Assembly: GCA_037968495.1 (NCBI GenBank) | Contig: JBBKVP010000067.1 | Coordinates: 1 to 64,000, forward strand | Direction: 5' to 3' | Source of the DNA: Aestuarierythrobacter sp037968495 | GTDB lineage: Bacteria; Pseudomonadota; Alphaproteobacteria; Sphingomonadales; Sphingomonadaceae | Length of the DNA: 64,000 bases | Translations under genes and position numbers: made by a program | Shown: positions 51,467 to 60,866 of the stretch, one piece after another | How the letters are laid out: every line of letters starts with the position of its first letter | How positions within the stretch are numbered: the first letter of the stretch is position 1 | Notes under the pieces: model-generated | What the model was told of the DNA's origin: nothing | Seen by the model: only the letters and a program-made list of their open reading frames with translations | Databases searched by the model: none

Positions 51467-52249
51467 TTAGCTCGTTTTCTCGGCCCGTGTCGCGAGTGTC
51501 GCGAGGCCTTGTAAGGTTAGGTCAGCATCGACCACGTCAAAGATGTCCGTATGCTTATCGAATAATATGGCAAGGCCGCCCGTTGCGACGACTTTTGACG
51601 GCCGCCCGATTTCTTCTTTCATGCGCCCGATCAGGCCTTCCATCATGGCGACATAGCCCCAGAAAACGCCGATCAGCATTTGATCTTCGGTGTTACGCCC
51701 AATCACGCTACGAGTCTCTGGGGCGCGGATTGCAATGCGCGGTAATTTTGCGGTTTTTCCCACTAACGCATCGAGCGACAGGTTGATACCGGGAGCAATG
51801 ATGCCGCCCTTATAGGCGCCGTTGAAGTCAACGACTTCGAACTTAGTCGCAGTGCCGAAGTCGACAACGATCTGATCACCGGGGTATTTCTCATGCGCAG
51901 CGACGCAGTTGAGCGCGCGGTCGGCACCGAGCGAACCGGGCTGCTCGACGTCGATTTCGAAACCCCATTCCGCAGCGCCCTTACCCGCTATCAACGGTTC
52001 GATCTTGAAATATTTCTGCGCGAGAACGGTCAGATTATGGTCCGCGCGCGGCACCACCGATGCGAAAATAATCTGTGTGACGTCCTCACGCTTGTAGCCC
52101 TCGATTTCGAGTAGTTGAAGCAACCAGACGGCATATTCGTCACCTGTACGGCGCGGATCTGTGGCGATCCGCCAGCGCGTCTTGATCTGATTTCCATCAA
52201 ACAGGGCGAACACCACATTGGTGTTTCCGACATCGGCGGCGAGTAGCAT
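51467..52249 (-). CDS. coaX: Type III pantothenate kinase
   Basis: The 260-residue enzyme phosphorylates pantothenate, the first step to coenzyme A. Phosphate-binding and family motifs: LLAADVGNTNVVFALFDG at the start, GSLGADRALNCVAAHEKY in the middle and IVVDFGTATKFEVVDFNG. It lies ten bases after birA and five before rnj, the standard nuoN-birA-coaX-rnj order. Confidence 0.95.
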   Translation of the reverse strand: MLLAADVGNTNVVFALFDGNQIKTRWRIATDPRRTGDEYAVWLLQLLEIEGYKREDVTQIIFASVVPRADHNLTVLAQKYFKIEPLIAGKGAAEWGFEIDVEQPGSLGADRALNCVAAHEKYPGDQIVVDFGTATKFEVVDFNGAYKGGIIAPGINLSLDALVGKTAKLPRIAIRAPETRSVIGRNTEDQMLIGVFWGYVAMMEGLIGRMKEEIGRPSKVVATGGLAILFDKHTDIFDVVDADLTLQGLATLATRAEKTS

Positions 52250-52259
52250 GGGTCTTCCT

Positions 52260-52970
52260 TTAGCCTAGAAATACGTCGCCGGCGTGGATGGCACGTATGG
52301 TCCCATCCGCCAAGCGAAGCCGCATGGAACCATCAGTGTTAAGGCCTTGGAATTGGCCTTGGGCGACAGAAGCATCGGGCTCGTGAACCTTCAGCGGCGT
52401 GCCAACAGGATGCGCGGCAGCTTCCCAACGGCGTATGATCGTGTCGAGACCATAGGTCCGCCAACGTTCGAGTTCGGAGTCCAAGGATGCGGCGAGGTTG
52501 TTGGCGAATGTGTCCCGGTCGGGTGCCGCGCCGATTTCCTTGAGCGAGATAGTCTCACGATCGGGTAACTGCGGTGTCGCCGCGAGATTGACGCCGATTC
52601 CGACAACAACGTTATCCGCAACCCGTTCGAGCAGAATACCGGCCAGCTTGGCGCCCGAAAGCAGCAAGTCATTGGGCCATTTGAGCGATAGTTCAGCCGG
52701 GTTTGGTAAACTGGCTTGCATGGTTTCATATGCCGCCAGACCTACAACCAAGGCCAGACTCGAAGGCACCGGATCGCGCTCCCCAATTGTTACAATTGTT
52801 GAGCCCATGAAGTTGCCTGCGCCGTCAGACCAATCGCGACCTTGCCTGCCCCGCCCTGCAGTCTGGCGGTCAGCCACGAGCCAATAGCCTTCGGACAAAT
52901 GTTCACCACCGGTAATCCGGCTTGCGAGATCGGCATTGGTGGAGCCGGTTTCGGGGACGACCTCTATCAT
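52260..52970 (-). CDS. birA: Biotin-[acetyl-CoA-carboxylase] ligase
   Basis: The 236-residue enzyme attaches biotin to carboxylase carrier proteins. It has ETGSTNADLASRI, the biotinyl-AMP loop TAGRGRQGRDWSD, SLKWPNDLLLSGAKLAGIL and the C-terminal SH3-like part. The N-terminal DNA-binding domain of E. coli BirA is absent, so it is not a repressor. It follows nuoN by 25 bases. Confidence 0.93.
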   Translation of the reverse strand: MIEVVPETGSTNADLASRITGGEHLSEGYWLVADRQTAGRGRQGRDWSDGAGNFMGSTIVTIGERDPVPSSLALVVGLAAYETMQASLPNPAELSLKWPNDLLLSGAKLAGILLERVADNVVVGIGVNLAATPQLPDRETISLKEIGAAPDRDTFANNLAASLDSELERWRTYGLDTIIRRWEAAAHPVGTPLKVHEPDASVAQGQFQGLNTDGSMRLRLADGTIRAIHAGDVFLG

Positions 52971-52995
52971 CCGACAAGAAGATCAAACGAATGGA

Positions 52996-54459
52996 TCAAA
53001 TGGCGAGAAATAGCGCTGCTGCTGCCGTATCGGCCTGGTTACCAATCCACTTGGTCAGAAAATACCCGAGCGGCGAGATGATCAGGCTGGCTAGGCCAAG
53101 GATTACCCAATGCGACTTTTCGGACGCGCCTGTGATCACGCCCGCTGGCTCGTCAAAATACATGATCTTGACGATCTTGATGTAGTAAAACGCGCCGATG
53201 ACGCTGGCGGCGATACCGATCGCTGCAAGGATAATCAGATCAGCTTCGACGGCCGCTTGGAACACCACGAACTTGCCCCAGAAACCGAACAGCGGCGGAA
53301 TACCTGCAAGGCTGAACATCAGCGCGGCAAGACACAGCGCAATCATCGGGCGAGTGCGCGACAGGCCTGCGAGATCGGCGATCCCTTCGACATGGTTGCC
53401 CTCAGCATCACGCAACATCAACACAGCAACGAACGATCCGATTGTCATCGCAACGTAGATGAACAGATAGACCAGCATCGCGCTGAGACCGCCGACTGTT
53501 CCGGCAGCGAGGCCGATCAGGACAAAACCAACATTATTGATCGATGAATAGGCGAGCAGCCGCTTTATATTGCTCTGCCCGATCGCGCCAAGCGCACCAA
53601 CCACGATGGAGGCAAGCGCTGCAAAGATCACAATCTGCCGCCATGCGTCCGTCTGCAAGCCAAATGCATCAAGCGATACACGCGCTGTGAGCGCGATGGC
53701 TGCGACTTTGGGAGCTGAGGCAAAGAAGGCTGTTACTGGCGTCGGAGCGCCTTCGTAGACGTCTGGCGTCCACATATGGAATGGTACGGCACTTATCTTG
53801 AAGGCGAGGCCAGCAAGAACAAAGATGAGTCCGAACAGAGCGCCAGTCGAGATATCGCCAGAAAGCGCCGTGCGGATACCCTGGAAGTCGGTAGTGCCGG
53901 TGAAACCGTAAGTTAGGCTCATACCGAACAGCAGAATGCCGCTCGCGAGTGCGCCCAGCACGAAGTACTTGAGGCCAGCTTCAGCCGAACGGTCATCTGC
54001 CCGTAAGAATGCCGCAAGGACATATGCTGCCAGGCTGTTGAGCTCTAGCCCGATGTAGAGTGTCATCAGATCGGTTGCCGAGACCATGATGCCCATGCCC
54101 AGCGTGGCAAAGATCACCAGTACTGGATATTCGGCCTTCATTGCCTTGAAACGCTCGAAGAACGCAGGGGCAATTACGAGCGCAGCAACGGCTGCGGCGT
54201 AGATAAGCAGCTTTGCATAGGCGGCAAAGGCATCGGCGCGGAATTGGCCGGCAAATGCGACAGCGTCTGCGCCCATGACATCATTCGTGAGCGATGGAGC
54301 GACAAGAAAACCAGCACCGATAATCGCCGCAGCGGCAAGAATGCTGATAGCGCGGCTGTATTTGTCGCCCATCCATGCGGCCACCAGCAGCAAAGCCAGC
54401 CCCGAAATACTGAGCAGAAGTTCAGGCGCAATGAGCGCCAGTGATGTCTGAAGTTCCAT
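52996..54459 (-). CDS. nuoN: NADH-quinone oxidoreductase subunit N
   Basis: The 487-residue antiporter-like subunit of complex I has about 14 membrane helices, with typical stretches LYIGLELNSLAAYVLAAFLR, LKYFVLGALASGILLFGMSL, PFHMWTPDVYEGAPTPVTAF and RLLAYSSINNVGFVLIGLA. Conserved charged residues for proton transfer are in these helices. It overlaps the nuoM stop by one base. Confidence 0.95.
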   Translation of the reverse strand: MELQTSLALIAPELLLSISGLALLLVAAWMGDKYSRAISILAAAAIIGAGFLVAPSLTNDVMGADAVAFAGQFRADAFAAYAKLLIYAAAVAALVIAPAFFERFKAMKAEYPVLVIFATLGMGIMVSATDLMTLYIGLELNSLAAYVLAAFLRADDRSAEAGLKYFVLGALASGILLFGMSLTYGFTGTTDFQGIRTALSGDISTGALFGLIFVLAGLAFKISAVPFHMWTPDVYEGAPTPVTAFFASAPKVAAIALTARVSLDAFGLQTDAWRQIVIFAALASIVVGALGAIGQSNIKRLLAYSSINNVGFVLIGLAAGTVGGLSAMLVYLFIYVAMTIGSFVAVLMLRDAEGNHVEGIADLAGLSRTRPMIALCLAALMFSLAGIPPLFGFWGKFVVFQAAVEADLIILAAIGIAASVIGAFYYIKIVKIMYFDEPAGVITGASEKSHWVILGLASLIISPLGYFLTKWIGNQADTAAAALFLAI

Positions 54460-56015
54460 CAGTTTGCGCCCTCGCCGGCTATCTCGCCGTGCTCTTCAGA
54501 TAGGTAATTCGCCGCATGTTCTTTGGGCGCGCCTACTTCCAGCTTTGCATCGCCAGTTGGAGCTGCACGGGACAAGCGGGCATCGAGCGTGGCAATGTCC
54601 TGACGCATCGGAGCAAGGAAGCTCTCGGGATAAACGCCCATCCACAGCACAGCCGCAGCGATTGGCGTGAGCATAATCCACTCGCGTGCATTCAGATCGA
54701 GCATCGCCGCAGCGTCAGCATTTTTCTGCGCGCCAAACACAACCCGGCGATAGAGATACAGCATATATGCCGCTCCGAGAATGATGCCGGTGGTCAACAC
54801 GAAGGTTGCTGTGCTGGAAACTTCATAGATGCCCGCAAGGCTGAGGAATTCGGCAACGAAACCGCTAGTACCCGGCAGACCGATACTGGCCATGGTGAAC
54901 AGCAGAAAGAAGATCGCATATTTAGGCATGTTGATCGCAAGCCCACCGTAACGGTCAATCTCACGTGTATGCAGCCGGTCGTAAATCACACCCACGCAAA
55001 GAAAGAGCGCGCCCGATACCAAGCCGTGGCTGAGCATCATAATCATTGCGCCTTCGAGGCCTTGCACATTAAAGGCGAACAGGCCCGCCGTCACAATCGC
55101 CATGTGGGCAACCGAACTATAGGCGATGAGTTTCTTCATATCATGCTGGACCAGCGCAATCAGGCTGGTGACGACAACTGCAACCATCGACAGGCCGAAG
55201 ACCAGCCAGACAAATTGCGCGGAAGCTTCCGGGAACATCGGCAGGCTGAAACGGATGAAGCCGTATCCGCCCATCTTCAGCAACACGCCGGCAAGGATTA
55301 CCGAACCAGCAGTAGGTGCCTGAACGTGAGCATCCGGCAACCAAGTATGTACCGGCCACATGGGCATTTTCACGGCGAAACTGGCGAAGAATGCCAGCCA
55401 CAGCCACGTCTGCGCGCTGGCGGCAAAATCATACTGCATCAACGTCGGGATGTCGGTCGTGCCAGCGACATTGACCATCCACAGCATAGCGATCAGCATC
55501 AGCACTGAACCGAGCAACGTGTAGAGGAAGAATTTGTAGCTCGCGTAAATTCGGTTATCGCCGCCCCATACGCCGATGATCAGATACATCGGGATCAGGC
55601 CAGCTTCAAAGAAGATGTAAAACAGGAACAGATCCTGCGCGGCAAAGACGCCGATAATCAGCAATTCCATGATCAGGAACGCCGCCATATATTCGCCGAC
55701 ACGTTTCTGGATGCCTTCCCAGCTTGCCAAAATACAGATCGGCATCAGGAAGACGGACAGCACGATTAGCATCAGCGCGATACCGTCGATTCCCAGCGCA
55801 TAGCTGAAACCTGCAAACAGTTCGGCACGTTCGGTGAACTGCCACTGCGCGCCGCCAATATCGTAATTCACCCAAAGCAAGATGCCGAGGCCAAGGTTGA
55901 TCAATGTCGCCACCAGCGCGATCATGCGCGCAGTCTTTGCTGCGGAGAAGACGCACGCCATAGCCGCCAACAAAGGCACGAGCAGCATCAGTGAGAGGAT
56001 CGGGAAGCCAGCCAT
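54459..56015 (-). CDS. nuoM: NADH-quinone oxidoreductase subunit M
   Basis: The 518-residue antiporter-like subunit has the helix with Glu in FLIMELLIIGVFAAQDLFLF, FEAGLIPMYLIIGVWGG, the Lys/His-containing WPVHTWLPDAHVQAPTAGSV and MKKLIAYSSVAHMAIVTAG. A slightly extended, charged C-terminal tail (KEHAANYLSEEHGEIAGEG) follows the last helix. It overlaps nuoL and nuoN by one base each. Confidence 0.95.
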   Translation of the reverse strand: MAGFPILSLMLLVPLLAAMACVFSAAKTARMIALVATLINLGLGILLWVNYDIGGAQWQFTERAELFAGFSYALGIDGIALMLIVLSVFLMPICILASWEGIQKRVGEYMAAFLIMELLIIGVFAAQDLFLFYIFFEAGLIPMYLIIGVWGGDNRIYASYKFFLYTLLGSVLMLIAMLWMVNVAGTTDIPTLMQYDFAASAQTWLWLAFFASFAVKMPMWPVHTWLPDAHVQAPTAGSVILAGVLLKMGGYGFIRFSLPMFPEASAQFVWLVFGLSMVAVVVTSLIALVQHDMKKLIAYSSVAHMAIVTAGLFAFNVQGLEGAMIMMLSHGLVSGALFLCVGVIYDRLHTREIDRYGGLAINMPKYAIFFLLFTMASIGLPGTSGFVAEFLSLAGIYEVSSTATFVLTTGIILGAAYMLYLYRRVVFGAQKNADAAAMLDLNAREWIMLTPIAAAVLWMGVYPESFLAPMRQDIATLDARLSRAAPTGDAKLEVGAPKEHAANYLSEEHGEIAGEGAN

Positions 56016-58009
56016 CAGAAAAGCACCCAGCTAACTGCCGCGACAAGTCCGATGAGCATGACCAGTGCGTATGAATTGAGATAGCCCGACTGGAACTTCT
56101 TCGCTCCTGCCGCGCCCTGCTCCACGACCCACGCTGCACCGTTCGGGCCGAAGCGGTCGATGATGCCTTGATCACCGATGATCCAGAACTTCCGGCCCAG
56201 CCAGAAAGCAGGCTTCACGAAGATCAAATTATACAGCTCGTCAAAGTACCACTTATTGGCGACGAATTTGTAAATCGGGCCAAGCTGATCGGCGACCTTA
56301 CCCGGGAACGAGCTGTCACGGATGTAGCCAAACCACGCAATGATAAAGCCGATGATCATGACGACAGTCGCAGCAAGTTTCACCCACAGAGGAACTTCAT
56401 GTATTTCGTGCATCAGTGCTTCATTGTAGAATATCGATGCACCCCAGAAGTCGCCGCTTTCGATGAAGGCGTGGCTGAACACCCAGCCAGCAAAGATCGC
56501 GCCGAGCGACAATACACCAAGCGGTACGAGCATCGACATCGGGCTTTCGTGCGGTTCGTAACCGCCTGTCGTGTCCTCGCCAGCTTCTGCCGGAGTTTTG
56601 TGGACGCTATGCTGGATATGCTCGCTTTCGATCCAGCGCGGTTTGCCCCAGAAGGTCAGGAACATCAGACGCCAGCTGTAGAAGCTGGTGAGCAGCGCAG
56701 CGAAAGCACCCATCCAGAAGGCGAACTGGCCCATCTCGGTGCCGCGCGCGAAAGCCGCCTCGAGAATCGCATCCTTCGAATGAAAGCCAGCAAACCCAGC
56801 ATGCAGCCAGTAAATACCGACGCCTGTAATCGCCAAAGTACCGGCCATCATAGCCCAGAACGTGAACGGGATTTTCTTACGCAGGCCGCCGTAATAGCGC
56901 ATGTCCTGTTCGTGATGCATTGCGTGAATTACAGAACCGGCACCAAGGAACAGCAGCGCCTTGAAGAAGGCGTGTGTGAACAGATGGAACATGGCGACAT
57001 TATATGCGCCAACACCGGCTGCAAAGAACATGTAGCCTAGCTGCGAACAGGTCGAATAGGCGATAACGCGTTTGATGTCCCATTGGGTCGTGCCGACGGT
57101 CGCTGCGAAAATACAAGTCGCAGCACCGATGAAAGTCACCAGGCCGAGAGCAATCGGCGCAGTTTCGAACATTGGCGATAGACGGCAGACCATGAATACA
57201 CCGGCGGTGACCATGGTCGCAGCGTGGATCAATGCAGAAACAGGTGTCGGGCCTTCCATGGCGTCTGGTAGCCATGTGTGCAGGCCGAGCTGTGCCGATT
57301 TACCCATCGCGCCGATGAAAAGCAGGATGCACAGAATATCCATCGTGTGCATGCGGTAGCCAAGGAAGCCGATGGTCGCGCCGCTCATTGATGGCGCCGC
57401 AGCAAGGATTTCCGAAATCGAAGTGGTGCCGAAAACCAGAAATGTACCGAAGATACCAAGCATAAAGCCGAGGTCGCCGACGCGGTTGACGACAAAAGCC
57501 TTGATCGCAGCAGCATTGGCGCTTGGCTTCTTGAACCAAAAACCGATCAGGAGGTAGGACGCCAGGCCCACCCCTTCCCAACCAAAGAACATCTGCACGA
57601 GGTTGTCCGCGGTCACGAGCATCAGCATCGCGAAGGTGAACAGGCTGAGATAAGCGAAAAAGCGCGGTTGATCCGGGTCTTCCTCCATATAACCCCAGCT
57701 ATACAGGTGGACGAGCGCGGAGACGGTGTTGATCACCACCAGCATCACCGCCGTCAGCGTATCGACCCGCAGTGCCCAGTCAAACTCCAAACCGCCCGAC
57801 CGCACCCATTGCAGCACAGTTACTACCTCAGCCGTGTTCGCGCCGCTCAGAAAGCCGAGAAATATCTGCCAGCTGAGGCCAGCGGCCACGACCAGTGAAC
57901 CGGTTGTGATGGTCTTCACTATCGTATTGCCAAGCGCGCGATTGCCCAGCCCGCCAATAATGGCGGCCAAAAGCGGCGCGAAGACGATGATCAGAATGGC
58001 AGTGGACAA
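56015..58009 (-). CDS. nuoL: NADH-quinone oxidoreductase subunit L
   Basis: The 664-residue subunit is the outermost proton-pumping module of complex I, with the lateral helix at its C terminus. Signature stretches: QMFFGWEGVGLASYLLIGFW, SAQLGLHTWLPDAMEGPTPV, SALIHAATMVTAGVFMVCRL and KRVIAYSTCSQLGYMFFAAG. The start codon appears to be TTG (58009); it is four bases after the nuoK stop. Confidence 0.95.
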   Translation of the reverse strand: MSTAILIIVFAPLLAAIIGGLGNRALGNTIVKTITTGSLVVAAGLSWQIFLGFLSGANTAEVVTVLQWVRSGGLEFDWALRVDTLTAVMLVVINTVSALVHLYSWGYMEEDPDQPRFFAYLSLFTFAMLMLVTADNLVQMFFGWEGVGLASYLLIGFWFKKPSANAAAIKAFVVNRVGDLGFMLGIFGTFLVFGTTSISEILAAAPSMSGATIGFLGYRMHTMDILCILLFIGAMGKSAQLGLHTWLPDAMEGPTPVSALIHAATMVTAGVFMVCRLSPMFETAPIALGLVTFIGAATCIFAATVGTTQWDIKRVIAYSTCSQLGYMFFAAGVGAYNVAMFHLFTHAFFKALLFLGAGSVIHAMHHEQDMRYYGGLRKKIPFTFWAMMAGTLAITGVGIYWLHAGFAGFHSKDAILEAAFARGTEMGQFAFWMGAFAALLTSFYSWRLMFLTFWGKPRWIESEHIQHSVHKTPAEAGEDTTGGYEPHESPMSMLVPLGVLSLGAIFAGWVFSHAFIESGDFWGASIFYNEALMHEIHEVPLWVKLAATVVMIIGFIIAWFGYIRDSSFPGKVADQLGPIYKFVANKWYFDELYNLIFVKPAFWLGRKFWIIGDQGIIDRFGPNGAAWVVEQGAAGAKKFQSGYLNSYALVMLIGLVAAVSWVLF

Positions 58010-58013
58010 AAGG

Positions 58014-58319
58014 TCAGCCCTTCATCTGGTTGACATCGTCAACGGCAATGGTGCCGCGACCACGGAAGTAAATTACGAGAATGGCAAGCCCGATGGCCGC
58101 CTCACCCGCGGCAACTGTCAGGACGAACATGGCGAAAACTTGTCCGGTCAGATCGCCGAGAAACGCGCTGAAAGCGACGAGGTTGATGTTGACGGCGAGC
58201 AGAATGAGTTCGATGGCCATCAGGATGACGATCACATTCTTGCGGTTCAGGAAGATGCCCAGCACACCCAGCACGAACAGGATCGAGCTCACTACGACAT
58301 AATGTTCAATGCCGATCAT
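58014..58319 (-). CDS. nuoK: NADH-quinone oxidoreductase subunit K
   Basis: The 101-residue subunit has three membrane helices with the two conserved Glu residues, in ILMAIELILLAVNINLVAFS and VAAGEAAIGLAILVIYFR. It lies in the membrane arm beside NuoJ and overlaps the nuoJ stop by ATGA. Confidence 0.96.
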   Translation of the reverse strand: MIGIEHYVVVSSILFVLGVLGIFLNRKNVIVILMAIELILLAVNINLVAFSAFLGDLTGQVFAMFVLTVAAGEAAIGLAILVIYFRGRGTIAVDDVNQMKG

Positions 58320-58945
58320 AGCTTGATCCCCTGCCCGACTTCCGGTTGCGTATTCACCGTCGCATCTTGCGGACGGCGCTGGTTCTGCTTGCTGATGTTT
58401 TGATGTGCGCGCTTGGGCACATTACTTACTCGGTCACGGTGGGTCAGCACGATTGCGCCGATCATCGCGACCAGCAGGATGATGCCGGCGGTTTCAAACA
58501 GGAACAGATACTTGCCGTAAAGAAGCGCACCGATGCTCTCGATGTTGCTTCGGCCAACAAGCTCCGGCGCAGAACCATCGGGCGTTCCAAGTTCAAGCGA
58601 ACCCGCCTGATAGGCGCCAATGCCGAGCACCAGTTCGGCCAGCAACACGGCGGCAATAAAAATACCCAACGGAAAATTCTTGATGAAACCGGCGCGCAGC
58701 TCAGCAAAATCGATGTCGAGCATCATCACCACAAACAGGAACAGCACCGCGACCGCACCAACATAGACAATCACCAACAGCATCGCGATGAATTCAGCGC
58801 CAACAAGCACCATCAGACCCGCAGCGTTAAAGAACGCGAGGATCAGCCACAGCACGCTGTGAACCGGATTGCGCGACATGATCGTCATTACGCCCGAAGC
58901 GATGACGAATGTTGCAAACATATAAAAGGCGAAGGTCTGGATCAT
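58316..58945 (-). CDS. nuoJ: NADH-quinone oxidoreductase subunit J
   Basis: The 209-residue subunit has five membrane helices. Typical stretches: ASGVMTIMSRNPVHSVLWLI, AEFIAMLLVIVYVGAVAVLF and LLVAMIGAIVLTHRDR, followed by a polar C-terminal tail of about 40 residues. It is 15 bases downstream of nuoI. Confidence 0.95.
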   Translation of the reverse strand: MIQTFAFYMFATFVIASGVMTIMSRNPVHSVLWLILAFFNAAGLMVLVGAEFIAMLLVIVYVGAVAVLFLFVVMMLDIDFAELRAGFIKNFPLGIFIAAVLLAELVLGIGAYQAGSLELGTPDGSAPELVGRSNIESIGALLYGKYLFLFETAGIILLVAMIGAIVLTHRDRVSNVPKRAHQNISKQNQRRPQDATVNTQPEVGQGIKL

Positions 58946-58960
58946 CAGCTTGCGCGGCCC

Positions 58961-59446
58961 CTAACGATACGGCGCGTCGGCTTCAAGGTTTGCGGCAATT
59001 GCCCGCTCCCACTTGTCCCCATTCGCCAGTAATTTGGCTTTGTCGTACAGCAGTTCTTCGCGCGTTTCGGTTGCATACTCGAAGTTTGGCCCCTCCACCA
59101 CGGCATCCACCGGGCAGGCTTCCTGACAGAAACCGCAATAGATGCATTTGGTCATGTCGATATCGTAGCGTGTCGTCCGCCGGCTGCCGTCCTCACGCGG
59201 TTCACTTTCAATCGTGATCGCCTGCGCGGGGCACACCGCCTCGCACAATTTACATGCGATGCAGCGCTCCTCCCCATTAGGATAGCGGCGAAGAACATGC
59301 TCACCGCGAAAACGCGGACTCAGCGGGTTCTTTTCAAACGGATAGTTGATCGTAACCTTGGGCTTGAAGAAATACTTCAAGGTCAGCGCATGCGCCTTGA
59401 GGAATTCCCACAGGGTGAAGCTCTTGATGAGGTGTGCGACGTTCAT
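58961..59446 (-). CDS. nuoI: NADH-quinone oxidoreductase subunit I (two [4Fe-4S] ferredoxin domains)
   Basis: The 161-residue subunit carries clusters N6a and N6b at CIACKLCEAVCP and CIYCGFCQEACP, linking the hydrophilic arm to the quinone site. The N-terminal amphipathic part (SFTLWEFLKAHALTLKYFF) contacts the membrane. It overlaps by ATGA the stop of an unrelated lipoprotein gene that separates it from nuoH. Confidence 0.97.
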   Translation of the reverse strand: MNVAHLIKSFTLWEFLKAHALTLKYFFKPKVTINYPFEKNPLSPRFRGEHVLRRYPNGEERCIACKLCEAVCPAQAITIESEPREDGSRRTTRYDIDMTKCIYCGFCQEACPVDAVVEGPNFEYATETREELLYDKAKLLANGDKWERAIAANLEADAPYR

Positions 59447-59823
59447 TTCGATTTCTCACTCGCAACGGGGCATCGACTTGGTGGGGCAGTATTTGGGACC
59501 GCCTCCACCTCACCATCAGCTGTGGCCAATTGAGGCATAGTTCCGTCCGCGTATTTTCGCCACCAGTCGACGTCCTGTGGGTTATCTATCGAAACCGCTT
59601 TTTCATATAGTTCAACGCAACCTGTAGCCGTATCCAGCAAAACCGCTGGCATCTCGCCAGAGGCAGGATGAAGCTGATACCGACCAATGTCTTTTCGACT
59701 ATTGTCTAGATACAACTCTATTGCCGTCGCTCTTGCCGCCTTTTTTGACAGAGTAACGGCTTCTTCTGGAGAGCCGCACCCTAACAATATTGATACGAGT
59801 AATAATGATGGAAGCCACTTCAT
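59443..59823 (-). CDS. Unknown lipoprotein gene embedded in the nuo operon
   Basis: The 126-residue product opens with a lipoprotein signal (MKWLPSLLLVSILLGC, Cys16 in the lipobox LLGC), then a small domain with AIELYLDNSRKDIGRYQLHP, TATGCVELYEKAVSIDNPQD and DVDWWRKYADG. It starts at the nuoH stop and ends at the nuoI start, each by a few-base overlap, so it is fully integrated in the operon. It is no known Nuo subunit. Local base composition is lower in GC than the flanking nuo genes, hinting at a later acquisition. An in-frame ATG further upstream would lie inside nuoH. Confidence 0.75.
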   Translation of the reverse strand: MKWLPSLLLVSILLGCGSPEEAVTLSKKAARATAIELYLDNSRKDIGRYQLHPASGEMPAVLLDTATGCVELYEKAVSIDNPQDVDWWRKYADGTMPQLATADGEVEAVPNTAPPSRCPVASEKSK

Positions 59824-60866
59824 CCGAAATGCCCCGTTGCCATCAGATAGCCGCTGATCACGACGATGAAGAACAGGCTCATGGGCAGGAATACCTTCCA
59901 ACCGAGGCGCATCAGTTGATCGTAGCGATAGCGCGGTACTGTCGCCATGACCCAGCTAAACAGGAAGAAGAAGAAAAACGTCTTGCCCAGCAGCCAGATG
60001 ATGCCCGGCACGGCATAAAGCGGCTCCCAATCAACCGGCGGCAACCATCCACCGAAGAACAGGATCGCATTGAGCACGCACATCAGCAGGATGTTGGCAT
60101 ATTCGCCAAGCCAGAACAGCGCGAAGCTCATCGAACTATATTCGGTCTGATATCCGGCGACGAGCTCGCTTTCAGCCTCGGTCAAATCGAACGGTACACG
60201 CGCGGTCTCTGCCAGTGAGGAGATGAAGAACATCACCCACAGCGGGAACAACAGCGGATGGAACACAAAGCCATTGAGGAAGCCGAAGATGTTACCCTTC
60301 TGCGCCAGAACGATCTCGTTCATATTGAACGACCCGGCAAACAGAACCACGCAAACGAGAATGAAGCCAATCGAGACTTCATAAGAAATCATCTGAGCTG
60401 CCGCTCGCATCGCACTGAAGAACGGGTATTTCGAATTGGACGACCAACCGGCAATTACCACGCCGTAAACACTCAGCGAACTGATCGCGAGGACATAGAG
60501 CAGGCCGACGTTGATATTCGCCAGCACCGCCGTTTCGCTAAACGGGATCACCGCCCAGGCCAGCAACGCCACGGAGAATGTCAGGATCGGCGCGATCAGG
60601 AACAGACCCTTATTCGCCGCGCTCGGGATGATGGTTTCCTGCAGGAATACCTTCAACCCGTCAGCAAAGCTCTGCAACACGCCGAACGGGCCAACGACAT
60701 TGGGGCCGCGGCGCAAATTGATCGCAGCCCACACCTTGCGGTCGACATAAATGATCATCGCCACCGACAACATTAGCGGCAGAGCAATTAGCAGAATGCC
60801 AGCGATGGTGGCAGTGAACCAAGCGGCCTCATAGGACATGCCGAGATTTACGAAGAATTCGGTCAT
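59820..60866 (-). CDS. nuoH: NADH-quinone oxidoreductase subunit H
   Basis: The 348-residue subunit forms much of the quinone-binding channel at the junction of the arms. Motifs: KVWAAINLRRGPNVVGPFGV, LQSFADGLKVFLQETIIP, ETARVPFDLTEAESELVAGY and RYRYDQLMRLGWKVFLP. It overlaps the nuoG stop by ATGA. Confidence 0.97.
   Translation of the reverse strand: MTEFFVNLGMSYEAAWFTATIAGILLIALPLMLSVAMIIYVDRKVWAAINLRRGPNVVGPFGVLQSFADGLKVFLQETIIPSAANKGLFLIAPILTFSVALLAWAVIPFSETAVLANINVGLLYVLAISSLSVYGVVIAGWSSNSKYPFFSAMRAAAQMISYEVSIGFILVCVVLFAGSFNMNEIVLAQKGNIFGFLNGFVFHPLLFPLWVMFFISSLAETARVPFDLTEAESELVAGYQTEYSSMSFALFWLGEYANILLMCVLNAILFFGGWLPPVDWEPLYAVPGIIWLLGKTFFFFFLFSWVMATVPRYRYDQLMRLGWKVFLPMSLFFIVVISGYLMATGHFG

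Noticed and set aside
54516..57040. Long plus-strand reading frames opposite nuoM and nuoL (for example 54516-55508 and 56168-57040)
   Set aside because: They are antisense to well-recognised complex I genes, have His/Gln/Arg-rich compositions typical of reverse-strand reading, and resemble no protein family.
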